Part shown: piece by piece, positions 21,979 to 33,374 of the stretch
Layout: every line of letters begins with the position of its first letter
How positions within the stretch are numbered: the first letter of the stretch is position 1
Source: Cyclospora cayetanensis
Lineage: Eukaryota > Apicomplexa > Conoidasida > Eucoccidiorida > Eimeriidae
Length of the DNA stretch: 64,000 bases
NCBI RefSeq assembly: GCF_002999335.1
Contig: NW_020312767.1
Span: 92,737-156,736, forward strand
Direction: 5' to 3'
Translations under genes and position numbers: made by a program
The notes under the pieces: generated by a model
Databases searched by the model: none
What the model saw: the letters and a program-made list of their open reading frames with translations, nothing else
What the model was told of the DNA's origin: nothing

Positions 21979-24900
21979 TCACCGCTTTTGACGGGCGGTC
22001 TGAAGGTAACGGTAGTAGGCATCAGCCTGGTGCTCGGTCACCAGAAGAATGGGATATCCGTCAAAGTTCTGCACAAGACACTCTTCAGGGCACACGCTGT
22101 GCACCTTTGTCGGCTTCGATATGTCTTCTGCATCCCCCACAATCTCCATCCCTCCAAAGTGGGCTGGCCCCGAGGGCGAAGCGGTGCAGGGTTGGCACTT
22201 TTCCCTCTCTAGAGCTGCTGATTCTGTTGCTGTTGCTGCTTCCGCTGAGACATTCAGGTCCGTCGCGGCTATGTGCTTAGCTGCCGCTGGAACGTCCTTT
22301 ACCCCCAGCGCAACGTGTATGAATCCGGGATGCACAGACACCTGAGTAGCCAAAGCGCACGTAGCGACACACTTCCACACGTGATGACGTCACTTGCTGC
22401 AGCGGTGAGTACCCCCGTGTAGGACCAGCAGGGGGATCCTCTTCGAAGCGTAAAGCCCTAGTGCCCCCATAGTTGCATTTCCTGCTATTAAGCCCTTTGG
22501 GTTCATGCATACCATAACCTTTTACTGTACCTCAGCAGAATAAAGACTTCGGTCCTAAAACGGCTTTTCTTATATTCCCATCATACTGGTAACTACATCA
22601 CGGGAATTCACTCGGGAGATTAAAACATAGCCAGGCCTACCACATCTTCGTCAAAGGCATATGCAACCTGCAGCTGCGGAACGGTCCTCTCCGCTGCTTC
22701 TGTCCTGAACACCTCCGCTGCTGCCGCTGGGGGATCATTTGCTGCAGAGCCCTCCCACTCTGTCGGAACCGACGAGCCTCCCCCAAAGAGACCTTCTTCT
22801 CCTGCAGCAGCAACTGCTGCTGCTGCTGTTGCTGCAGCTGCTGCTGCTCCCTCATCAGCATCTGCCTTAGCCTGTATGGTCTGTGCTTCGCAGCCGTATG
22901 TCCTGCTTGTTGCAGCAAACCGGGTCCAGGGGTGCAGCCTTTCTAGTAGATGGCTCTTATATCGCAGCAGCTGCAGCAGTTACTACACGCATAGAAAAAC
23001 TCATATCTCCTAACCCTATGGAGAGGAACAGGAGGAGCTCAAAAGCAGCTCAACGCACACATGGCTGTGACGTGTCCACCCCTGCCTCCGTCACTCCTTC
23101 CGTGTGCTACTTTACTGGCTCTCGATGATTCTGTGGTAAAGTGTATTCCCCCTGTTTGCAGCCATTTCTGCATCTCTGAACAATATACAGCCTACTGTAG
23201 TCCTGAACTCGGGCAACGCACTTTCATTTGCAGAGCAGTGCCAAAAAAGCGATCCGCTGCCACGTGCGAGGACGTGAAGAGGCGAACCTTCACAAAACAC
23301 ACCCACGATAGCAGCAGTTATAGCAACACTGCAGCAAAATTGCACAGCAGCAACTGTGTAACACAGGCGCAACTGGAGATGTACGTGCCAGATGCGCCGT
23401 AGCATAACCGAAAACAGATCGTGACCTCCCCTACCTTCTGTAGCCGCGGAGAGAGAGGTCCCTTATGTTGCAAGGCAGTACCGGCTGCTCGTGCTTCCTC
23501 TTGCTGCTGCCGCTGCCTCTGCTGCTCTTCCAGTTCATCTATTACACGCTGTTGTTGCTCGAAGACTGTCAGTTGTTCCTGAAGCTCCTGCTGCTGCTGC
23601 TTCAACCGCTCTACAAGCTTCGGTTCCCCTTGACGCTGTTGCTTCTGCTGCGTATGATGTAGGAGCTGGTTTTTAATATTGTCAAGCTGCTGCAACAGTT
23701 CTTGCTTCTTCTTCTGTCTAGTTATGTCTGCTTCCTGCTCTGCCATGTACGACTGCCACGTATTTACTGCTGCCTCCTGCTTTCTTGATTTTTCGCTGAG
23801 GCCTAGGCTGCTGCAGCTGCTGCTGGTGGTCAGTTGCTGCACTTCAACACCATTTCCGTCCGGGTCTAACAGAAAACAACTCTGACCCCACAGCTCTTGC
23901 CGAGCCTGCACAAGAACAACAAGCTGTAAACTCTAAAAGGTAAATCTTGCCCCCTCCCCAGTGGATCTTCAAGAAGGGAAGGAGCTCAGTGGCCTCACAT
24001 CTTGGTCGGGGATCATAGAGGGGACCTGCTTCCTCTTAGCTGGACAGTGTAGCAGTCTCCCTCCAGCCTGCTGCACCTGCTGCGGCTGCAGGCGCTGCAG
24101 TGAAGGCAGCAGGAAGGAGAGTCCAAAGAAGCCGTGATGGCCTCGATCATACCGTCCCCTCCGCCGCTCGAACGCTCTCATGCGCGGCAAACTGGGCAAC
24201 AAACTGCTGCCGCTGCTGCTACCTGCCTCTTGCCCCCCAGCGATATTTTTCTTGAATGCTGCAACAGTAGAGAGAAGAGCAGCCTCCTCCTTCCTTAGCG
24301 CCGCTGCTGCTTCTGCTTCTGCTTCCTTCTGCTGCTGCGCCCAGCTGCTGCTGTAGATAAGCTCCAGCTTGAGGCCCCGTTGCTCTCCCCTAGAAATCAG
24401 TCCCCCGTTTTCACCTTCCTCATCCCTATACCCTAAAAGCACGACCTTGTCTACAGGAAGGAGGCTGCCCGCTGGCAACGCCACCTTTCCGCTGAGGGGT
24501 CCCCACAGCAGAGGTGCGTCCTCAGGATGGTGCTCTGGAATTTCCCCAAGGGTCACATCCTGAGGCTCCCACTCTGCCAAAACTTGCATGCTCATCAGTT
24601 GAGTATAGAAGCGCACCATCTTCTGCAAGTTGAGGCTCAGTAGCCGCACATGCAACAAACATGAGCTGCCGAGGGGTTCTCGGGGCTCTATTGCTTCCGA
24701 TCCTCCTCCTGCTAGAGCTGATGGTGAGGCTGGTGCTACTCCTGCATTCGTTGGTGCCGCCTTTATTGCGGCAGGCTGGAAGCGTGGCGGAGAGAGGTGC
24801 AGGGGGGGCTGGGCACCTGCTGTCACTGCGGGCACTCTTAAGGCAAAGTTGTTGTCGCAGGATTGCAGAGTGGGTCTTACCCCGTGATCGGGAAGGGAGA

Positions 24901-25081
24901 AGGCTGCAACGCTGCTATCCAGCAACACTAGGCAGACCATGGTCACTGCTGCTACGTGGTGCTTTAGCAGTAGCAGGGGCACCCCTCGTTTCCCAAAGAG
25001 CCTCGTCATGGGATTATATTGAAACATGGGGGAGGGCGACGGAAACCCCCTAAGACGTGGGGGTCCCCCTGCAGCATTCAT
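21979..25081 (-). CDS. Double glyoxalase/VOC-domain protein with secretory leader, probably apicoplast
   Basis: Four exons join in phase: 25081-23999 (donor GAT|GTGAGG), 23905-23435 (acceptor TTGTGCAG, donor AAG|GTAGGG), 22880-22668 and 22341-21979, giving about 709 aa. A signal-anchor stretch (VTMVCLVLLDSSVAA) is followed by FSLP and a basic, Ser/Pro-rich presequence, the pattern of apicoplast leaders. The first VOC module starts with HVRLLSLNLQKMVRFY in exon 1 and ends with LLDPDGNGVEVQQL in exon 2. A Gln/Glu coiled-coil-like stretch and a poly-Ala exon follow. The second VOC module is in exon 4 (PGFIHVALGVKDVPAAAKHI to LVQNFDGYPILLV). VOC proteins typically bind metal and act on glyoxal adducts or related substrates. 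Metal ligands are incomplete by eye, so the reaction is unknown. It is divergent from IF-3 at 25959. Confidence 0.72.
22668..24360 (-). repeat. CAG/GCA triplet tracts within the VOC gene
   Basis: CAG-type triplets recur on the minus strand in the coding exons (about 22800-22860, 23480-23700 and 24290-24350). They are read as Ala (GCA) in exon 3 but as Gln (CAG) in exon 2. The use of different frames indicates repeat expansion at the DNA level rather than selection for one residue. Confidence 0.7.
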
Positions 25082-25958
25082 AAGTAAGAAATAGCGAGAC
25101 GTGTTGAGCTAGAGCCCATCGATCACACGGACGGGGCCCTATATGGACCATCACGAAGCAGAGACACTGAGCTACAGGAGCCTTGGGATATCGTCGACGC
25201 GGGTTTGTACTGGATGACAAGAAACGCAAGAATCGCGGTCCGGAGTGCGGGGGAAGGTGCTGCAGTAGAAGGCCCCTTCAAGTTACTTATATACGAAATT
25301 GGAGGGGCGATACCCCGATCATAGCGAACACCACTGAACGAAGGCGCAAGCACGCCATTTATCAGACCTGTGGTGTGACACACTTGCACCCTGTTTAGCC
25401 TTTGGTTTTCCCAATAAGGCAATGCAACTCTAAGCAAGGCCGCCCCCTGTGCCTGTGTATTGTAGCGCGAAGCGAAAAGGGGACGGATAATAGACGGAAA
25501 CAAGGAAAGAGAGAAGGGGAAATCCACCGGGGGCCCCACAAAGGGCCTTGGGAAGCCAATTTGACCATTGTATCTTCCGACTCGCTTGAGTGATTTCTTT
25601 GATGTATCATATTTTATCTCTATTTCAAAGGCGTATGCTGGTAAGGTTGTCCTCTTTGTCTCCTTTGGGCTCGGCGTTCCACAACACCGCAGCCGACGCG
25701 ACGTCATCCCGTTTGCATTTTCCCGTATGTCTTTTCTTTTGAGTCTCGTTCTTTGTCTGCAACCTCCCCTGAATTTCTTCGAGTCTGCTGCTTACATCCT
25801 ATTTTTTGTATCTTCCCCACGCGTGAGCAGTCAAGCGAAGGTACCCCTGATCTCCCCGCTCATGCCATTACTACGAGTGCTCTGAGGGCCCTAGAGGACC
25901 CCAGTAACTGGGTGTACATGTATCCCAGTGGCCTTTAAGCACTGGCCAAGCAAGCGTC
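25082..25958. promoter_or_regulatory. Shared divergent intergenic region of VOC and IF-3 genes
   Basis: These 877 bases separate two start codons that point away from each other (25081 minus, 25959 plus), so they must contain both promoters. No core promoter element was identified. The short open frames inside are unsupported. Confidence 0.45.
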
Positions 25959-27420
25959 ATGCAGGGCGCACCACTCCTCCTGTTTCGGCTCGTTTTTGCC
26001 TGCGCATTCCTGCAAACCACGAAATCAGTGGGTTTCCAGCTGGCTTGGGGAGCTGCAGACACCCCATGGGGACCTCGTTCATGTTTCAGGTTCTCTTTTT
26101 CACTTGAGCAGTACCACCACTGGCTTGTCAACAAACCAAAGACATCCCCTTCGTCGGTACGCCTAGCCCCTCTAGGGGCCCGAGGGGCTCCGCTGGATGC
26201 GGAGGAGTATCTGCGGCTACGTAATACAGTGCCAAATCTGTCGGAATTTCAGGGGGGACAGCAGCTGTTGCAGCAACATGAAGATGAACTGCTGCTCCAC
26301 AAAGGCCCACTCGACGCAGCAGCAAATTACCAAAGGGTTTGTCATTGTCTCACTATCCCACAGCGAAATCAGTCTTAAAAACCCCCCCACCCAGACGTTA
26401 AGCAACATCGGAGTTTAAGCATAGATTAGACTGCCCCTTTCTATAGATGCAGACTCAGAGGGTGTTTGTGAATCACCTCCAGCTATTGTACTGTCCATTG
26501 GCATCTGCAGTTGCCCTTTGCAGATTCGAGCACTGCGACAGAGAGCTGCACGACAACCGCGAAAAAAAGAAATAAAGCTGAGTGCTCGGTACGCCTTGAA
26601 CTTACAGACACTGCAGGCACCACATGGAGGCATACATCCTTCTGGTTGCTCGTTTAGGTTTTATGCATACCTTACCCACTTTGTCTCTCCTCTGCGCATA
26701 CTGGGAGTGAGCAAATGGAGCTGCCAGCTAAGTTCGCGAGTGAAGGTGTTGCTGCTTTATTTCTTGTGTAATCCATTCTCCTTTTCGTCCCACGGTGTCG
26801 CCTTCATAGGATAGCTCATGGGGATTTGCAGCAGAAAGCACGTCAGGCGCGGCTCTTCCTCGAGGGGAAGCACCAGGTGCGCTCTGCAGCAGCAACAGCA
26901 AGAGCTGCAAGCTTTAAGGCCTCCCCCGATATTTGGCCTTTGAGTTATAGTGAAGCATGCACAAGAGTTCGAAGTCCCATTCCTTTCTGACTCCTGCATG
27001 AAGACATGAACGCTCAGCTCATACCACCCTTCACGACGAGACCGAGACACGCTCAAAATAAAGGCGTAACTTCATGAGTTCAAGCAAAATTGCTGCTTAC
27101 ATGTGGAAGCACAAGTGCACCTGCCCAATTTAAGTGGTTGAACACTTTATTTTCATTCTCTACTTCGAATCAGGTGGGGTGATTGTTTGATTTAGGTCAA
27201 ATTTACACTGCAGTTGCGTGGACGAGAAAGATTGAACCCAGAAAACCACCTTCCACTGTTGCAACAACTACAGCAGCTGCTTTGCGACGTAGGACAACCG
27301 GCGGTAGTGCCCCAGGCTAAAGGTCCGTGCTCCGTCCTCACACTCTTCCTACAACCACGGAAGAGACAAGGAAAAGACAGGGATCGGAAACAGCAACAAC
27401 AACAGCATGGAGAGGTCTAA
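25959..27420 (+). CDS. Organellar translation initiation factor IF-3 (C-domain), probably apicoplast
   Basis: Four exons are proposed: 25959-26336 (donor AGG|GTTTGT), 26524-26616, 26832-26876 and 27214-27420, about 240 aa. The leader is a signal peptide (PLLLFRLVFACAFLQ) followed by a Phe-led, Ser/Arg-containing presequence, typical of apicoplast delivery. The IF-3 linker and C-domain are split over exons 2-4: RKKEIKLSAR (family KEIK block), ARQARLFLEGK (family ARRFLEEG), LRGRERLNPE (family RFRGRE) and KGPCSVLTLFLQPRK (family terminal strand). A poly-Gln tail precedes the stop. IF-3 keeps ribosomal subunits apart and proofreads initiator tRNA in bacterial-type translation, consistent with an organelle. 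The N-domain is not recognisable. The intron after 26616 would use a GC donor (CAG|GCACCA), the weakest point of the model. Confidence 0.68.
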
Positions 27421-27964
27421 ACTCTGAGCGCATACGACGCGAGGCAGTCAGCACCAGAAGCACCGGGCTCAGTATTGAATTGCCTATGCCAGAGCCCTTT
27501 CCCGCACTTGTAGTAGCTAGCCTAAGTCTGATGCAGCTGATCAGCAACCCAGCTACCCAGGAAGATGACCTGCCGCATCCAAGTGCTGAGAGACGAAAAC
27601 CACCTTATTGCTGTGCTATGCAGTTTAGAAGCTAACGCTTTTACGAAATTACTCCCCACTACACTAAGAGTACCGCCAGCGTGCAGCAGCCCGTGAAAGG
27701 GCATTGGTAACACAGGCACCAAAGCGTCCGTATAAAGCCAAGCTATGCCCTAGCTGAGAAGGCATCGTAGCTACGATTTGTTTTTACCAGGTTATGTGTC
27801 AAACAAGCTAGCCAGAGAGCACATAATTCACCACGGCGTCTATTGGTTTGCGATCCACCAGCACTTTAAGTAGCTAAATGGCAGCAAATCCCCCCTTCTA
27901 AAGAGGCTGGGCCATTTTACTGCAAAAAAAGCAATGGGGCACGTCAAGCAGGTTAGGGGGCCTG
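27421..27964. other. Spacer between IF-3 and DCP1 (convergent)
   Basis: A frame at 27327-27635 overlaps the IF-3 tail in another phase and is probably a shadow. Nothing else is recognised. Confidence 0.35.
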
Positions 27965-30574
27965 TCACGGGCACGAAGAGCTGCCCTCCTTCTTCCGACT
28001 GCGGTTATTTCTCAGTTGACTCTGCTGATTATGCTGTCGTTTTTGTTGTTCTTGTTGCGGCTGATGCTGATTTCTTTGTTGCCACAATTCCTGCCACACT
28101 AGCTGTTGAAATTCGTCGGTATGAAGAGCAGCAGCAATCGCAGACTTTAGGTCAGCACGCGTAACTACGAGGACATCGTCTTCTGGTGCTGCTGTCATCG
28201 AGGCTGTAGTTGCTGGTGCTGAAACTGCAACTGGGGTGGCTGTTGGTGGCGACTTTGTTCCTTTTCCGCCTGCTGCTGGCGTGGCTCCCGGAACTTCACG
28301 CTGCGGTACAAAAGACGCACAGAAGCAGGGTCAGCGAAGGATTATGCAGCAGCACAGCACACCTTAGAGCAGAGAACAGGTGCCCCCTCCTGGCTAGCCA
28401 GGCCAGCCAACACAGCACGGCGAGATATCGGGGGCGACGCACTTTGAGCATCTGCAAAAGAGACACCTGAGATGTCTGCTTTGGATAGGTGTGCACAACG
28501 CTGGGAGCAGCTGGCACCAAGGGCACTCTCGCTGCAGGGTCGTTTGCAGGCACTGCAGCGTGGGTGCCAGTCGCTGGCTCTGCCTCAACCTGCACAGGGA
28601 AAATGCCAGGATCGGCAGCACCAGAAGAAGGAATAAAAATTGGATCCTGTATCCTTCTTCCCTTCTGTTTTGGCTCCTGCTGCTGTTGCTTTTGCTGCTG
28701 CAGCTGCTTTGCCTGCCCCTGTGGACTCCGCTGGTCTCCCAACGGTCGCTCCAGCTGTACGTGCTGGTGTTCTTGCTGCACTGGCTCGTGCTGTTGTTGT
28801 TGCAGTAGCATAGCAATGATGGCCTCGCTAGACTTCACGGGAGTCGATTGAACGCTTCTTCCTCTCGAAGGTACTACTGCGCTGGCTTCTACAGCTACAG
28901 GTGCGTTCTGCGTTGCTGGAGTTGCGCCGGATGTCGCTTCTGGTGCAGAATCTGCGGCTGTAGAAGATGACTTAGCAGGAATGCCCCCAGCGGCTGCCTC
29001 GGAAGACTTTGAGGCACTGCCAGTCAAAAAAGACAAGAGGGCCTGTGGTAACAGCAGCAACAACAGATCCACTCGTGAAGCTCAGTTCAAAGCCTCCAGG
29101 AAAAAAGCAGCTTCCATGCCAGACCCAGTGGTACCCAAGACAGCAGCAGCAGTAGTAGCACTTGAGGCACGAGCAAGAGCCACCAGAAGTAAGAGCTTAC
29201 CCTTTCTGCCTTTCTCCCCTTGCGTTCTGTTTCCTCAAAAGCAACCCTGCTTGCCAGCTTCTGCTGCGCCATTCGCTCATGCTCTTTCATCATTTGGAGC
29301 TGCTGCTGCTGCTGTGGCATCCCCGGGAATAAAGCCAGACCTTGGGTAGCCAAATGCCCTTTAGTTTTATTGCCGGTCTGCGTTTCTGCGCCCTCGGACT
29401 GCAGTACCTCATGCAACGCTGCTTCCAAGCGCAGGCGCTCTTCGTCGCTATGCATCCACAGTCCATACACTGCATACTGGTCCTGTAATTGCAGCATCCC
29501 ACGAGAGCGCATACAAATACCGTCAAAAGAGAAGAAATCGCAACCAAGCCAAAAGAAGGGTACCAGAGGAACGAAGTGGCCCTTCGAATACATAGCTGTA
29601 GTACACAGAGGAGAGGAAGTGGCAACAATATTGCGGCACGAGTAGCAGCTGCTGAAGCCTCTGAGCCAAGACATCTGGAGGTTATATATAAAGAGCAGTT
29701 GCCGCTTCAACGAAGTGGCACCATGCGGTCTCACTCAGGTCTATTCACATTACACGTGTGCTCCGAACTAAATATCCGAGCGCGGCTTCAGCAGCATCAA
29801 TGACAGCCAGGTACCTCTCTTCCCTCAGGTATCTTGTAGAAAACATGGCTGGGTCCGCTCTCCACAATGAAGTTGGGCCCTGGAAAGATGTCCTGAAAAA
29901 ATATCTCTTCCCTACATTGGTTGATGATAAACATGCGATACTTTGCTGCTCCTCCTGCGACCCCTGCTGCTGCTGTTCCAAGTGTATCAAGTAAAGAGCT
30001 TTTGGGGTGGCCGGCCTTGTCTCCTCCAAACCGAAGATACATCTCCCCAGAAATGGGCTGCTCATGATTAGGGAGGACTAGACAGCCCCAAGAAGGGGCC
30101 CCTGGGCGGGGTGGAGGCTGAGGAGCTCCCACGGGAACGCGGCGTTGCGTCAGGTGGAGGCCCCCCACGACATCCATTTTGTTCCAAACTTTGCGGGAGA
30201 CATCCAAGCGGTAGAGTGCCACAAACGAAACCTGACACAGAATATGACTAACGCTTGTGTCATAGCTGTGCAGACACCTGAACACAAAGGCATAAATACG
30301 TCGATAAACAATTCCTAGGTGTGTTGGAACAAAAACCACGAACACGAATAGGGTAGATGAGTAAAGATCTCAGGTCTCCGCAGTGGGTTTTGAACGCATA
30401 CTTAAGAGATAGAACGGTGCGAGAAAGCTGAACGAGCGCCGACGGGGGGCCTTTCTCCTTTTCTTCCTCTGCTGCCCTCGCCGAAGCGCTCGGTACTGTC
30501 ACATGTTGAGCTGTTGTTGCGCCATTGACGGAAACAGCAACAACAGCCGGGTCGTGTGGTAGCTGCGGTAACAT
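27965..30574 (-). CDS. DCP1: mRNA-decapping enzyme subunit 1 (DCP1), five exons
   Basis: The exons are 30574-30402, 30277-29815, 29482-29201, 29042-28443 and 28300-27965, all joining in phase with GT-AG introns (about 617 aa). The EVH1 domain spans exons 1-3. SYDTSVSHILCQVSFVALY matches the family LxxHDPxIxxIxxxxxxVALY block, KVWNKMDVVGGLHL matches WEKTDIEGTLFV, and YAVYGLWMHSDEERLRL matches the terminal SIYxIWFYDxxECxRI helix. A Gly/Pro-rich insert of about 60 residues lengthens the loop between strands. A Gln/Ala-rich linker follows, and the C-terminus (VVTRADLKSAIAAALHTDEF) matches the DCP1 trimerization helix. DCP1 activates the DCP2 decapping enzyme in cytoplasmic P-bodies. The start at 30574 is the first in-frame Met; an earlier exon is possible. 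Confidence 0.85.
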
Positions 30575-31979
30575 CGGAGCGGCAGCGGGGGGCCCCTGGC
30601 GGGAAAAAGGAGCCCCTAGAAAAGTTGTTGAGACTGGGCCTCTTGTGACGTGATGGATCCTTTTTACAGCAGTGCTAGTGGCCCCAGAAAGCAGATGATC
30701 GAGATATTCCTTCTCTGATCAAACGCTCCTCAGTAAATCTCGAGGGCACAATCTGAAGCGGTGCGATAAAACGGGGGTCAACTGGGTCAAAGCGGATGCA
30801 ACTGCTAGCGGCATGGAACAAGGGGGGTAGGGTGACTGTAAATTAAAGGCCTACTAGGCCCTGCACTAACTGCCTTGGGCTCCCTTTAAAGCCAGTAGAT
30901 ATGTTTCTGGAGGCAACCACAATATTCAACTGCAACTGCACCGCAGCTGCACGCGGAGAGAGGGCACCACGGTCCAATGCAGCAGCCTGGCTCTTCAAGT
31001 GTTGCTGTTGCATAGACGGCTAGGGAATCTGAAGGCTTAGAGACAGAAGAGTAAAGAGAACTGAACATCCAGGGGGGGCGGAGGTGGCAGCAGCAGAGCA
31101 GAGGACAGCAAACGGCGCATGCAAGACCGCTTGGGGCCGCCGCCGACAGCTCATCGCTTGGTTGCAGAGAAGCACGTTAGAATAACAAGCAATATAGCAC
31201 AGTATCTGGGCTACGAATGCTATTATACTTCAAATTACTAACTAAAGCACCGTCCTGCCCGCACATCAATCGCGTGTTGCTGGTGATCTTTTCTCGGGCC
31301 TCGATGTCCAAGTATCGTTCAGTCATGCCCAAGGATTGCCACTTAGTCTTCTAGAGTTTGATATTTGTGCAGCGGAGGGCTTAACACTATATTTTTGTTT
31401 TCGTCGAGGATTTCTTAGGGGATATTTCTGTTTTCTTTCTAGCAGGCAAAAAGACTGCGGGATTAAGTTGTTATCTGACTAGTATACACCTGCAGCAACC
31501 TAACTACAGCTTAACACTTGGGGTTTGGTGTTACTTGAAGGCAAACTTTACTGGGGAGGCCTACCTCTTTACAGCAAATCTGTGGTGTACCCTGAATAAA
31601 CTGTGTGCACCCAGCTCTTTTGCCTACGCTCACGACGGGGTCATATATGCATGTATTGCTTCATCCACGGTCGCCGCAGGGGACTACATAACTCAAGAAA
31701 TATTACCCACTTAATAAGCAGTGAGTGATTTGCCAAAAACTCTCTCCTCTTTATCTGCCTTCGTCCCCGCAATACGGGTAGCAGGGCGGGCTAGTTTAGC
31801 GGGCTAACTTACATGGGTAAATCTTTTAAACCACACTGTTTTAATTCGACTGAAAATTCGTAAAGTTTGAACTGTGCATACAATATTGCATCTTGTTGTA
31901 TCGAGCTAACGCTTCTCACCAATAAAAAAGATACATGCTAAATGCGTCTGCTATACATGCTATCTGAAGCCTTCGTTAA
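30575..31979. other. Gene-free stretch upstream of DCP1
   Basis: No gene is seen. The DCP1 promoter should lie in the first part. The triplet-rich character fades here and the sequence becomes A/T-richer and repeat-poor to the right. Confidence 0.4.
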
Positions 31980-32115
31980 ATACTGGGAGTGCTCAGAGGG
32001 TACAGCAAGTTTACCCTAAGAGTCTGTCTCCCCTCACTTTGTGGTTTTGAGGGCTATGGGCAGGGGAAGGAGCGAACTTTTCTGTAAATACATTCGAGGG
32101 CTTTCTCGTTTATGT
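31980..32115 (+). repeat. LTR-like repeat scrap
   Basis: A stretch with CCCCTCACTTTG, GGGCAGGGGAAGGAG and ATACATTCGAGGG resembles the left-edge LTR copy (CCCCTCACATCGAAG, GGGCAGGGGAAAG). It is in plus orientation and degenerate. I infer a solo LTR remnant. Confidence 0.35.
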
Positions 32116-33053
32116 GTAGGTATTAAAGCATCCTTGCATTGACCTTACACGGGGCGCTACAGATAGAGCGAGCATGCTGTGCCTTCAAAGAACTCCTAAC
32201 ATTCATATCTAGCTGCATATATACTTTAGCTTGGCCGCTAACAACATTGTGTCTTCTTAGATCGAGCAACTGCTGTCCCCCAACAAGCAAGATACACGAA
32301 CAGCCATACCGAATGGCCAAATCTTTACTAATCCCTAGTTAAGTATAGCTAATATGATGGAAAATATCCAGCTGAAGCTTATACTGCTATATCTACCTTT
32401 TTCATTCAAAACACACGCGCTCGTGTTCCCTATCGGTACGTCGTGATCAACGTCTCACACCACGGTGAAGATTTCCTCCCCATTGGCAGTTTCCCGTTAG
32501 GCTAAACTGCGGCGCAAAGATGCACGTGAGAGGGGCAATGCCACCAAAACCGGGCAAAGGAGACCGAAGAGGAGAAAACTAAACATACTAGCCAACAACG
32601 AACGAAGGTAAAAATCGGTAGCGAACTACCCTTGCACCTCCACACGATTGCTTCGCTGTTGGAGGAGCATTCTAAGCATTAGCATTTACGGTCGAATAGT
32701 CCTATCGGCGCCATTAGCCGCTGAAGTTTTGTGCAAACGCAAATTCGTCTGGAACGCACGCTAGGAAGGACTTTACGTAGCTGAAATAATTATATGGAAG
32801 GATGTTTCCAATTATTGCAATAATTGTGTGGAATTCTTCCCTAGATAAGCTTGATAGGACACTTGAACTCAATCACGTAGATGGCTGGAGATGGAAGTTG
32901 TATTGGACGCCTTCCAAGCTAGCTGCTTGTGGATGGAGCAACACTGACGCTCACGAGGCCAATTAAAGAGCCATTACTCCAGAATCCCCAAATTAGCTTC
33001 CAAGGAATGATTTTACATATACTTGGCTGTGATTTTGAAGCATTGAACCATTG
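32116..33053. other. Gene-free stretch
   Basis: Nothing is recognised. It is stop-rich on both strands. Confidence 0.4.
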
Positions 33054-33374
33054 CTAGTAACGTAGACTCTTGTTAGGGTTATTGGCGTCCGACATGTAGC
33101 AGTGCACCAGCTGGCTCAGTGAGCGTGAAAGAGTGGAAAAAAATAGGTTAGTTCCAAGGGTTAGTGCATACACCGATCGGATCCACTTCCATAAAACCAT
33201 TAAAGGGTTTTTGTTACTGAGCTGGACTTTCATGGGTTTTGGGGGAACTTGAGTGCTTATCCGGTCTGCAAATTTCCACATGCGCACACTTAGTTCGCAC
33301 TGGGAGCCATTCCTGTCCCATTGTATTGGGGAGACTACCGACAGAACCGTAACATTGCTATACGTCGGTTTCAA
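33054..33374 (-). pseudogene. Probable integrase-core remnant (minus-strand element)
   Basis: The frame contains VLWKWIRSVYALTLGTNLFF followed by ST. This parallels the gypsy integrase stretch F-W-x-x-L-x-x-L-x-G-T-x-L-x-F-S-T-A that precedes the catalytic Glu region. The HPQTDGQ block that should follow is not preserved. Its position downstream (on the minus strand) of the RNase H and RT remnants fits pol order, which strengthens a weak match. Confidence 0.4.

Noticed and set aside
28489..28851. Cys-rich plus-strand frame (CFGSCCCCFCCCSCF)
   Set aside because: It is the antisense of the CAG tract in DCP1 exon 4. Leu/Cys-rich mirror frames occur opposite every CAG tract here.
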